Assembly (NCBI RefSeq): GCF_004924335.1
Contig: NZ_CP024633.1
Coordinates: forward strand, 1,054,001-1,118,000
Reading direction: 5' to 3'
Source: Mycobacteroides salmoniphilum
GTDB taxonomy: Bacteria > Actinomycetota > Actinomycetes > Mycobacteriales > Mycobacteriaceae
Length of the DNA: 64,000 bases
The translations under genes and the position numbers were made by a program. Positions 56,542-64,000 of this stretch are shown here, one piece after another. Below the pieces are notes generated by a model. It was not told the DNA's origin and searched no databases. It worked only from the letters and a program-made list of their open reading frames with translations. Position 1 is the first letter of the stretch; every line of letters begins with the position of its first letter.

Positions 56542-56545
56542 TCCG

Positions 56546-57628
56546 CTAGGTGTTGGTGCCGCGCGCCGCTACCGCCCAGTGCCGCGGACCATCCGCCGTG
56601 GCAATGACCAGCGAGTCGACCAGATTCACCGCGTTGCACAGATGATTCGGCGCGATGCGCAGGCGGGTGCCGGGAGATGGTGCAGCGCCGGGAAACTCGA
56701 TGGTCGCGTGGTGCTCGGACAGTGCGACGATGCGGGCATCCGGCTCGTCGATCAGACGCCCGAAGCCAGTGGCCCACCCCGGCCGGTCGGCGCCCAGGAT
56801 CTTGCTGCCCGCATCCACGATCGCGGTCCGGCCCCGGGTGTGCACCACGGTGGTGACGGCACTGAGTGCGATGTCGTCGAGCGTGCAGACGTCCAACTCG
56901 AATTGCTGTGCGTCGTTGAACGGGTAGACGCCGGGCCTCACCTCGGTCAACACAGTGTTGTCGGCGGAGTCGACGGTGGGGGTGGAGCCGCCGCTGCGCA
57001 CCGAAGGTTCGATTCCCGCTGCACGCAGGCTGTTGGCTGCCGCGTCCAACGCCTGTGCTTCCTGCGCGGCGACCTCGGCACGTTGTCCAGGGGTGTAGCC
57101 GTGGCCCGGAAATGTGAAGACACCCACGACATTCAGCCCGGCCGAGCGTGCTGCTGTCGCCACCGCACCGGCTTCGGCCGGGGCTACCCCGGTGCGGTGA
57201 TGTCCGGAATCGATCTCCACGACTACGGTGATGGGCAGATCGCCGAGGTGTTCGGCCAACTGCTGGGCACCCGCAACGGAATCCACCGCCACACGGAGCC
57301 CCGCGCGGGCAGACACCCGCCGCAGCCGATGTGCCTTCTGCGGGGTCAGCCACAGCGGGTAGGCGATGAATAGGTCGGTGAATCCCGCCTCGGCGAATAC
57401 CTCGGCCTCGCCGATCGTGGCGACGGTAAGGCCAATCGCTCCGCTATCGATCTGGCGCTGTGCTATTTCAACGCACTTGTGGCTCTTGGCATGTGGCCGC
57501 AGCTGGACCCCGGTGCCGCGGAGACGTCCGGCGAGCCGTTCGATATTGCGGTCCATCACTGCCAAATCGACGGCCAGGAAAGGAGTGTCGATATCGTCCA
57601 GACCACCAGGCTCCGTCGTGTCAGACAT
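56546..57628 (-). CDS. D-threonine aldolase/D-serine dehydratase-like PLP enzyme
   Basis: The 360-residue protein has an alanine racemase-type TIM barrel with the PLP Lys at about 48 in R-P-H-A-K-S-H-K, as in D-threonine aldolase and the DSD1 family. The C-terminal beta domain carries P-N-H-L-C-N-A near 325-331, the metal-binding His/Cys pair of that family. It acts on a D-beta-hydroxy amino acid; D-threonine, D-serine and others are possible. It is convergent with the DUF4245 gene, with only 4 bases between stops. It starts 25 bases downstream of the xseB-like remnant. Confidence 0.88.
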   Translation of the reverse strand: MSDTTEPGGLDDIDTPFLAVDLAVMDRNIERLAGRLRGTGVQLRPHAKSHKCVEIAQRQIDSGAIGLTVATIGEAEVFAEAGFTDLFIAYPLWLTPQKAHRLRRVSARAGLRVAVDSVAGAQQLAEHLGDLPITVVVEIDSGHHRTGVAPAEAGAVATAARSAGLNVVGVFTFPGHGYTPGQRAEVAAQEAQALDAAANSLRAAGIEPSVRSGGSTPTVDSADNTVLTEVRPGVYPFNDAQQFELDVCTLDDIALSAVTTVVHTRGRTAIVDAGSKILGADRPGWATGFGRLIDEPDARIVALSEHHATIEFPGAAPSPGTRLRIAPNHLCNAVNLVDSLVIATADGPRHWAVAARGTNT

Positions 57629-57652
57629 GCTGCGACACTAACGGAGGCGATG

Positions 57653-57742
57653 CTAGTCATAATCCAGCCCGCGCTGCTCGAGCTGCCGCACGCCGTCGAT
57701 TAGCTCGGCGCGCACCTGCTCGTAGCCGAGTTCGGCGACTCC
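57653..57742 (-). pseudogene. Short in-frame remnant resembling the N-terminus of XseB
   Basis: Directly after the VWA gene stop, in the same frame, 29 codons read through to a TAG. They include L-G-Y-E-Q-V-R-A-E-L and Q-L-E-Q-R-G-L-D, which resemble the first helices of exodeoxyribonuclease VII small subunit. There is no plausible start codon before the conserved part and the rest of XseB is missing. In M. tuberculosis xseB (Rv1107c) lies a few genes beyond glpX, so a fragment here would fit a rearrangement. The match is short and could be chance. Confidence 0.3.
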
Positions 57743-58867
57743 TCAGGATGGCAGGGTTTTGGCCACCCACGCATTGATGTCGCCGCGGGTTAGGGCTTGT
57801 GCCAGCAGATCAGGGAACATGTCCGGCGTGCAGGCGAAGGCGGGTATCTCCATGGTCGCCAGTGCCGCCGCGATTTCCCGGTCGAACGCGGGGGCACCTT
57901 CGTCCGAAAGCGCCAGTAGCACGATCACCTGGATGCCCGCCGCTTTCATCTGTGCGGTACGAGCCAGCATCTTGTCTTTGAGACCGCCCTCGTAGAGGTC
58001 GGATATGAGGACGAACACCGAGTCTCGAGGCCGGGTAATCAATCCCTGGCAGTAGGCAATGGCGCGGTTGATGTCGGTACCGCCGCCGAGCGTCGCACCA
58101 AACAGGACATCCACCGGATCGGCGAGCTTATCCGTGAGATCCACGATCTCGGTGTCGAACAACACTAGTGAGGTGTGAACGGCGCGGATCGAAGCAAGCA
58201 CAGCGCCGAACACCGACGAATACACGATCGAGTTGGCCATGGACCCGGACTGGTCGATGGCCAGCACAATGTCCCGGCCCACGATCTGCGACCGGCGCGC
58301 ATACCCGACGAGCCGCTCCGGAACGATCGTCTTCTGCTCGGGTAGGTAGTTCTTGAGGTTCTTGCCAATGGTCCGGTTCCAATCGATATCAGCCGTGCGA
58401 GGTCGTTGGGTGCGGGCGGCGCGGTTCAACGCACCACCGACTGCCGTGCGTGTCTTGTCGGCGATGCGCCGCTCGATCTCGGCAACCACCTTGGCGACGA
58501 CGGCTCGTGCTGACGCACGGGACGTCTCCGGAATCGCCTTGCCGAGACTTATCAGTGTGGCGACCATGTCCACATTCGCTTCGACGGTCTCGATGAGTTC
58601 TGGTTCGACAAGTAGCGCTGCGAGATTGAGCCTCTCCACCGCGTCTTTCTGCATTACCTGAACAACGGTGGAAGGAAAGTACTTTCGGATATCGCCGAGC
58701 CATCGGGCCACCGATGGAGCGGAGGAACCGAGCCCTCCCTTGCGATCGCCGTCGTACAGCGCGGCCAGCGCCTTGTCCATCGCCGACGCGTCGCCGGAGA
58801 GTGCGCCCAGAGATTCGGTGGATGGCTCCCCGAGTACCAGGCGCCAGCGGCGATCGCGCTCACTCAT
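57743..58867 (-). CDS. VWA domain protein of the MoxR cassette
   Basis: The 374-residue protein has a helical N-terminal half and a C-terminal von Willebrand A domain from about 195. The MIDAS motif D-Q-S-G-S-M has Asp205, Ser207 and Ser209; a Thr in G-G-G-T-D-I and an Asp in L-I-S-D-L-Y complete the metal site. VWA proteins work with MoxR ATPases in chelatase- or chaperone-like complexes. It overlaps the DUF5682 gene by 8 bases and ends the cassette. Confidence 0.9.
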   Translation of the reverse strand: MSERDRRWRLVLGEPSTESLGALSGDASAMDKALAALYDGDRKGGLGSSAPSVARWLGDIRKYFPSTVVQVMQKDAVERLNLAALLVEPELIETVEANVDMVATLISLGKAIPETSRASARAVVAKVVAEIERRIADKTRTAVGGALNRAARTQRPRTADIDWNRTIGKNLKNYLPEQKTIVPERLVGYARRSQIVGRDIVLAIDQSGSMANSIVYSSVFGAVLASIRAVHTSLVLFDTEIVDLTDKLADPVDVLFGATLGGGTDINRAIAYCQGLITRPRDSVFVLISDLYEGGLKDKMLARTAQMKAAGIQVIVLLALSDEGAPAFDREIAAALATMEIPAFACTPDMFPDLLAQALTRGDINAWVAKTLPS

Positions 58868-61055
58868 GGTCCAGCCCTAGGATTCGGGCGACGGTAGCGA
58901 CAGCGGGCGCGGCTCGCTCGGTATCCAAGTCGGTGGACTCCAGGCAGGTAACCACTCCAGTCCCTGCGCGCAGGTTCTCGGCGATGTTGCGCCTGACCGG
59001 GGTCTCGAATTCCGAGAAGGTGCGGCGCAGCAGCGGCAGCAGATCGGTGAACGTGTCATCGCGAAGCTTGGTCAGCCATTCGTCGATAACGTTCAGCAGC
59101 ATCCGATCGTGGACCAGTAGCACCCCTCCGCCTGCCAGGAAGCCCGCCAACCATTGCGCCTTATCGACCGGGGTTGCACTTGTCGACAAAGCGCGTTGCA
59201 GCCGGACGGCAGTCTCGTTGGCATCGATCCTTCTGGCATCGAACAGAATTCGAACCAATCGCCCAACCAGGATGCCGTTGACATCGCCGCGGTTGGCTAG
59301 CGCGATAAGAGTGGACAGCCAGTCGGCGCGACGCTCCTCGGACATTAGCGCGGTCGCATCGTTCACCCCATCGATGAGCGGCCGTAGTTGTTGGGCCGCG
59401 TCTTCACCGAGCCCGGTCACCGCGGCGGGCAGGCTGGCGCAGATGCGGACCAGCAATGAGGCGGCGACATCGGCGACGATCTGGATGCTGGTGCCGCGAA
59501 CATCTCCGTACCGTTGCGCACGGGCCAATGCTGGCAGCGCGGCCATCAGGTGTTCGATATCACGGTCCACCGCGGCACGCGCGTCGAGTGCGGCCAGGAT
59601 CGGTGAAATCGCCTGGGGGAGTTCGGCGAGCAGTGCGGCCTCGAGAGCGTCGGAGATGTGGGCCAGGGTCTCGGCCGAATCAGCGCGGTCTATGAGTCGG
59701 GCACTGGCGGCGGTCGCCACAGTACTTCCCCACACCGCGGCGACGACGATGTCAACGGCCAGCTCTGGTCGCCAAGTTAACGACCAGCCTTCCTTGAAGG
59801 TGCCGGTGCCGCGGGTCGCTGCCGGTGTTCCCCAACCGATATCCAAGGCATTGAGCCGGTGCAGCAGGTGGGACTTGCCAAGGTCATTAGGCTTACGAAG
59901 ATCCAGCACCACCTCGATGGTCAGCGGATCAATTTTGAGGCGTAACGATTTCGCGGTGGCACGTAGGTCTGCCTCCAGCGGCACCATCGGAGTGTCATCG
60001 GGAATCGTACCCAGCGCCTCGCCGACGACGAGGTCGCGCCAGATGAGGTCGACGAGCATGGGTTCGCCCTCACACATCACCGCCTCGGTGGCCTCGGTGA
60101 CTTCTGCGAGGCCGGCCAGCGGACGTCGGCGCATGGTGGCAAGGGCGTCGGCGAGCCTGGCACTTTCGATGATATGCGCCGACGACACCGGAACATCCTT
60201 CTCGCGCAGTCGATACGCGACCGACGTGAGCCAGCGTTCGACCGGCCTATCAGGTGCGGTAAACAGGTGGTGGTACCAGCCAGGGGAGAGTACACCGGCT
60301 CCGTAGCCGGACGCGTACGCCAACCGGGAGTGCGTCCACGGCACCCAGGTGAGTTGGGTCTTGCGTTTGGGAGTATCGCGAAGGAGTGCGGTGTCCGCGG
60401 TCGCGGTGGTTAGCTTGCCGGTGAGGGCCGGCGCATGCCAGGCTCCGCACACTACCGCGACGTGGCCGACATCGGACGCTTTCATATTCTTGCGCAGTAC
60501 CTGCCGCATGTGGGCTTCGCGACGCAGATCGCGGTCATCAACCCCGTCTTGACGCAGCTCACCCATGGCTTCTGTAATGGCATCGAATCCTTGGTCGCCA
60601 GAACGTGATTCGATGACGTCGTCCCACCATCGTTCCGGGTCGTCATAACCGGCGGCGTTGGCAAGTGCGGCGATCGGGTCTGTGCGCGGACTGTCGGCAT
60701 TGCTGTTGTCGCTGCGGGACTCGCGTTCGCTTTCGGCCAGCACCGTGCCGGTTGGTTGATCGCAGAATCCGACGGGTACTCCACGGCTAGACGCCCACAC
60801 CATCGCCTGCCACTCCGGCGAGAACACTCCCAGTGGCCAAAACGCGGAGAGTCTTGGATTATCGGGTGCGTATCCGAGAATGGCGACCGGTGGGATCATG
60901 CCCTCGGCAGTGACCAACGGTATGAGATGGTCGGCGTCGCTGGGCCCTTCGATGAGAATTCGATCAGGGTTGATTCGATCGAGGGCTGCCAACACCGCTC
61001 GTGCCGATCCGGGACCGTGGTGGCGCACTCCTAAGACGTGAACGGTGGCGGTCAC
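58860..61055 (-). CDS. DUF5682 family protein
   Basis: The 731-residue protein begins V-H-V-L-G-V-R-H-H-G-P-G-S-A and has I-L-I-E-G-P shortly after, the pattern of DUF5682. This start resembles the G-x-x-H and E motifs of EreA/TraB/TIKI-like hydrolases, but a shared activity is inference. The remainder is helical. The GTG at 61055 overlaps the MoxR stop (GTGA). An upstream ATG adds five residues. A 530-codon open frame on the other strand is a mirror and was not called. Confidence 0.85.
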   Translation of the reverse strand: MTATVHVLGVRHHGPGSARAVLAALDRINPDRILIEGPSDADHLIPLVTAEGMIPPVAILGYAPDNPRLSAFWPLGVFSPEWQAMVWASSRGVPVGFCDQPTGTVLAESERESRSDNSNADSPRTDPIAALANAAGYDDPERWWDDVIESRSGDQGFDAITEAMGELRQDGVDDRDLRREAHMRQVLRKNMKASDVGHVAVVCGAWHAPALTGKLTTATADTALLRDTPKRKTQLTWVPWTHSRLAYASGYGAGVLSPGWYHHLFTAPDRPVERWLTSVAYRLREKDVPVSSAHIIESARLADALATMRRRPLAGLAEVTEATEAVMCEGEPMLVDLIWRDLVVGEALGTIPDDTPMVPLEADLRATAKSLRLKIDPLTIEVVLDLRKPNDLGKSHLLHRLNALDIGWGTPAATRGTGTFKEGWSLTWRPELAVDIVVAAVWGSTVATAASARLIDRADSAETLAHISDALEAALLAELPQAISPILAALDARAAVDRDIEHLMAALPALARAQRYGDVRGTSIQIVADVAASLLVRICASLPAAVTGLGEDAAQQLRPLIDGVNDATALMSEERRADWLSTLIALANRGDVNGILVGRLVRILFDARRIDANETAVRLQRALSTSATPVDKAQWLAGFLAGGGVLLVHDRMLLNVIDEWLTKLRDDTFTDLLPLLRRTFSEFETPVRRNIAENLRAGTGVVTCLESTDLDTERAAPAVATVARILGLDHE

Positions 61056-62140
61056 GTGTGTTCCCGGCAAGCACGGTAGAAGTCATTCCAGTCCTGGCGT
61101 TCCCGGACCACGGCTTCCAGGTACTCGGTCCACACCACGGCGTCGGCGACCGGATCTTTGATGACCGCGCCGACGATTCCGGACGCCACATCGCCTGGTC
61201 GCAGCACTCCGTCACCGAAGTGGACGGCCAAGGCTATTCCATGGGTGAGCACCGAAATCGCCTCTGCCGTAGATAGTGTGCCCGAGGGTTGTTTGACCTT
61301 GGTGCGTCCATCAGTCGTCAGACCCGAACGCAGCTCGCGGAATACGGTGACCACGCGACGTATCTCCTCGGCTGCGGCCGGTACCTCGGGGAGTGACAAT
61401 GCCTTGCCGAGTGAGTCGACGCGCTGGGTGACGATGGCTACTTCGTCCTCGGCAGAGGCAGGCAGCGGCAGCACCACGGTGTTGAAACGCCTGCGTAAGG
61501 CTGACGACAGCTCGTTGACCCCCCGGTCTCTGTCGTTGGCTGTCGCGATTACGGAAAACCCTTGGGTGGCCTGTACTTCCATGTTCAGTTCGGGAATGGG
61601 AAGCGTCTTCTCGGACAGCACGGTGATCAGGGCATCTTGTACCTCAGACGGGATGCGCGTCAGTTCCTCTAGCCGTGCAACCTTGCCCTCGGCCATCGCC
61701 GTCATGATCGGCGATGGCACCAGAGCCTCCCTGCTAGGTCCCTCGGCTATCAGCCGCGCGTAATTCCATCCGTACCTGATTGCTTCCTCTGGCGTGCCGG
61801 CTGTGCCCTGGATGAGCAATGTCGAGGTGCCGGATATCGCTGCGGAAAGATGTTCGGAAACCCAGGTTTTCGCGGTCCCTGGCACGCCAAGGAGTAGCAG
61901 CGCTCTGTCGGTCGCCAGCGTTGCCACCGCGACCTCCATGAGCCGGCGCGGGCCGATGTATTTGGGTGTGATTACCGTCCCGTCCGCGGACGTTCCGCCG
62001 AGTAAGTAAGTAACCACAGCCGTGGGCGATAGCTGCCAGTTGGGCGGACGAACACCGCCGTCACTGGCCTTCAAGGCGTCGAGTTCGTGGGCGAACTGCT
62101 GCTCGGCGTGCGGCCGGATCAGGGTATCGACTGCGGTCAT
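61052..62140 (-). CDS. MoxR-family AAA+ ATPase
   Basis: The 362-residue ATPase has Walker A G-V-P-G-T-A-K-T at about 85-92, a Walker B-like segment ending R-L-E-E-L-T-R-I, in which the canonical D-E-x-N-R is changed, sensor 1 I-A-T-A-N-D-R-D and arginine-finger region S-S-A-L-R-R-R-F. It overlaps both neighbours by 4 bases (ATGA upstream, GTGA downstream), so stoichiometric expression with VWA, DUF5682 and DUF5691 is likely. Confidence 0.9.
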   Translation of the reverse strand: MTAVDTLIRPHAEQQFAHELDALKASDGGVRPPNWQLSPTAVVTYLLGGTSADGTVITPKYIGPRRLMEVAVATLATDRALLLLGVPGTAKTWVSEHLSAAISGTSTLLIQGTAGTPEEAIRYGWNYARLIAEGPSREALVPSPIMTAMAEGKVARLEELTRIPSEVQDALITVLSEKTLPIPELNMEVQATQGFSVIATANDRDRGVNELSSALRRRFNTVVLPLPASAEDEVAIVTQRVDSLGKALSLPEVPAAAEEIRRVVTVFRELRSGLTTDGRTKVKQPSGTLSTAEAISVLTHGIALAVHFGDGVLRPGDVASGIVGAVIKDPVADAVVWTEYLEAVVRERQDWNDFYRACREHT

Positions 62141-63600
62141 GGCAACTCCTTGGTGATGGCAGATCGTAACGTCAGGGCATCGATCAGCCGGGTAAAGATG
62201 ACTGACCAGGTCTCGGCGGCCTCGGCTTGTAGATCAACAAGTTGTTTGATCCACGGATCATGTTGACCAACAGGAAGATTGATTTCCAACTCGCGGGTGT
62301 ACTCTGACCAACGCCAGCCGGCGGCTGTCGGAGTGTTCACCTCGTTGCTCAGGCGTTTTACCGCGGCGGCGCAGATCCTGGGTGGCCACGGCACGGCAAT
62401 CGAAGTCAGTATTTCCCCATGCTGCACGTTGGCTTGGGCTAATCGGCGCTCGACAAACTCAGACCGCTGCGGATCGGGAAGTGCACTGACCACAACATCC
62501 GGGCAGGCATCGTGTCGTACGAGCGCGAGTGCCCAGGTGGCGTCGTTGGCGCGGGCGGTCTGGTGTGCCAACGGTTCGATAATATCGGCCGAGAACTCTT
62601 CGGGGAGCGCGCGCACGATATCTCGTGGAGATGCGCGCAGGCTCTCGGTCAGTGCCGGCAGCAGCGGCGTTTTCGAGAGGATCTGCCGCAGCAGCCAGAC
62701 GCTACGGCCTGTGCCGGAGGGAGCTTGACCGGTATCGATACCGTCGCGTGCTGCCTGCTCATCCAGTTCGTCCGGTAGCGCGATATGAATTGTTAATCTG
62801 CCCAAACGTTTCCGTGCAGAGATGATCGACCGGGTGCGCTCGGTCATACGCTGTTGCAACGCGGAGCCGGGCAGCTTGGCCAAGAACTGTGCTGCCACAG
62901 AACGTACTCCCTTAGCGCGGTCATCAAGAGCCTGCTCAAGGAAGGCCTCGTCGGCGAGGGACAGTCCGGGCTCGAGCGCCGCCAGCAGCGACTCGCGATC
63001 GGCGGCCTTTTCCTTGGCCCATACCGCTTCTAGCGCCCGCCGGGCGGATTCTGGATCTCTGCGACGCAGAGCAGATAGCCAGCCCTCTCGCTGGCTGAGT
63101 GAACCGTGAGTCCACAGCGAGTCGTCGGAATCATCGACGTAACCAACGCCCGCCACTTCGGCCACCCACTGCCCGCGACGCCCGAGGATTGCGGTGATCT
63201 CGGCATGATCCTGCTTGTGGGTGCCGGCCAGCTGTAGCAACCGGGGTATCAGCTGAATTGGCACCCGACGCTCTCGTGTCGCGATCTCGCGTAATGCCCA
63301 GGACGTCACGCGTTGGTTTGATTCCATTGCACTACAAAGTAATTCGGTAAGGGCGGGGGATACTTCGGGTAACTCGTCAGTGGGAGCAGGAGGCAGCGGG
63401 TCGACGGCGGGCGCGGGTTGAACACCGGCGCGCCCGGCGACGGTCATGAGGGCCGCGATCTCATAGGTGCCGTCGATGGAGTCGGTGTGCTGCTGTCCAA
63501 GGTGGTGGGAGATCAGCGGGTGATACCCGTCGAGCGGTATCGGTTTTCCGGCCAAACCGGTCACTGACAGCGATACCAGCTGATCCCAGGCTGCTGTCAT
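62137..63600 (-). CDS. DUF5691 family protein
   Basis: The 487-residue protein is helical, with HEAT-like repeats such as R-A-K-G-V-R-S-V-A-A-Q-F-L-A-K-L, and matches the DUF5691 family found beside MoxR/VWA genes. Its ATG at 63600 overlaps the upstream stop (ATGA). A longer frame to 63714 lies inside the upstream gene. No enzymatic motif is visible; a scaffold or adaptor role is possible. Confidence 0.8.
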   Translation of the reverse strand: MTAAWDQLVSLSVTGLAGKPIPLDGYHPLISHHLGQQHTDSIDGTYEIAALMTVAGRAGVQPAPAVDPLPPAPTDELPEVSPALTELLCSAMESNQRVTSWALREIATRERRVPIQLIPRLLQLAGTHKQDHAEITAILGRRGQWVAEVAGVGYVDDSDDSLWTHGSLSQREGWLSALRRRDPESARRALEAVWAKEKAADRESLLAALEPGLSLADEAFLEQALDDRAKGVRSVAAQFLAKLPGSALQQRMTERTRSIISARKRLGRLTIHIALPDELDEQAARDGIDTGQAPSGTGRSVWLLRQILSKTPLLPALTESLRASPRDIVRALPEEFSADIIEPLAHQTARANDATWALALVRHDACPDVVVSALPDPQRSEFVERRLAQANVQHGEILTSIAVPWPPRICAAAVKRLSNEVNTPTAAGWRWSEYTRELEINLPVGQHDPWIKQLVDLQAEAAETWSVIFTRLIDALTLRSAITKELP

Positions 63601-64000
63601 TGATGCACCAGCCCTTCTGGGGACCATGCCGCGACGAAACACATGCCGTGATCGGCGAGATCGCCCAGCACGTGCACTGGCTGCCCGCCGCTGACGGCCA
63701 ACAGCGACCACCACCAGTCGTCAGCGGCATGTAACGGCACCGAGTGTCCATCCTCATCCACCAACGTTGGCTCTCGTGAATTACTCAGGGCGGGACGGAC
63801 AGTGACGATCACTGGGAACTGGGTGAGCCAAGGGTCTAGGGCGATAGCCGCAGCGCGGTCGTCGAACGCGGCGGCGATGGTTGTGCCTGTCGCCGTCGGT
63901 GTGCCGATTGGCTGCGGGGCGTGGTGGCCGTCGGCGAGTAGCACCCGTTGCCTCGGCTGACCGGGATAGAAGTGCGCGGTCGCGGCAATGGCGGTGCCGG
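63597..64000 (-). CDS. SWIM zinc-finger family protein, C-terminal part only
   Basis: The frame is open to the right edge of the window, so the start is missing. The visible 133 residues include A-H-F-Y-P-G-Q-P-x-R-Q-R and D-D-W-W-W-S-L-L, which resemble the C-terminal part of the SWIM proteins that usually head DUF5691/MoxR/DUF5682/VWA cassettes. The zinc finger itself (C-x-C...C-x-H) would lie outside the window, so the identity is by context and partial sequence. Confidence 0.6.
   Translation of the reverse strand, partial: GTAIAATAHFYPGQPRQRVLLADGHHAPQPIGTPTATGTTIAAAFDDRAAAIALDPWLTQFPVIVTVRPALSNSREPTLVDEDGHSVPLHAADDWWWSLLAVSGGQPVHVLGDLADHGMCFVAAWSPEGLVHQ

Noticed and set aside
58714..60306. 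530-codon open frame on the plus strand opposite the DUF5682 and VWA genes
   Set aside because: Composition is Ser/Arg/Ala-rich with no domain, and the opposite strand has clear families with coupled junctions. It is a GC-driven mirror frame.

Overview
The window is high-GC actinobacterial DNA that reads as a chromosomal segment of a Mycobacterium-group organism. The evidence is mycothiol conjugate amidase (Mca), a bacterial CYP51 with its His-containing 3Fe-4S ferredoxin, the C15 Z-isoprenyl diphosphate synthase, DesA2, PhoH2, and a gene order that follows M. tuberculosis Rv1074c to Rv1086 and then Rv1092c to Rv1100 almost gene for gene. Interruptions of that order and a long-insert GlyA suggest a rapidly growing species, perhaps of the abscessus/chelonae group; the species assignment is inference. 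No rRNA, tRNA, CRISPR array or insertion sequence was seen.

Layout. (1) 1-2.6 kb: valine/propionate catabolism (fadE9 partial, mmsA). (2) 3-5 kb: a Bax-inhibitor-1 family membrane protein and purT, separated by a terminator. (3) 5.1-20.6 kb: the Rv1074c-Rv1086 block (fadA3, SGNH hydrolase, lipU, cbs, pra, metB, greA, DUF4307, mca, small membrane protein, DUF255 thioredoxin-like protein, HlyIII, short Z-prenyl synthase), with an inserted GPP34/threonine ammonia-lyase pair between metB and greA. (4) 20.6-31.1 kb: a P450 module matching Rv0762c-Rv0771. A leftward eight-gene chain (TetR, CYP123, SDR, CYP51, ferredoxin, SnoaL-like, a CYP125-like P450, SDR) is joined by 1-4 base overlaps at most junctions. 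It diverges from a rightward chain (aldA, SDR, beta-hydroxyacid dehydrogenase, carboxymuconolactone decarboxylase family, unknown, carboxylesterase). Two matching palindromes flank the divergent promoter and are probably the TetR operators. (5) 33.8-39.5 kb: accessory genes (DUF5701, a multi-TM protein, an MpaB-type oxygenase, a small membrane protein, a ChoD-like GMC oxidoreductase with a four-Cys motif, a SnoaL-like protein). (6) 39.6-56.5 kb: return to the Rv1092c-Rv1100 order (coaA, DUF885-type protein, glyA, desA2, phoAT-like/phoH2, polysaccharide deacetylase, fum, glpX, DUF4245), interrupted by a penicillin-acylase-family gene and an Asp23/CsbD envelope-stress cluster with its own ECF sigma factor. 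(7) 56.5-64 kb: a D-threonine-aldolase-like gene, then a tightly overlapping leftward cassette encoding a SWIM-type protein (partial), DUF5691, a MoxR AAA+ ATPase, DUF5682 and a VWA protein.

Two general features stand out. Many genes have a TANNNT -10 element 6-8 bases before the start codon, which suggests leaderless transcripts. Convergent or tail-to-head gene ends are often marked by long perfect or near-perfect inverted repeats. The least understood multi-gene system is the MoxR/VWA/DUF5682/DUF5691/SWIM cassette at the right end.
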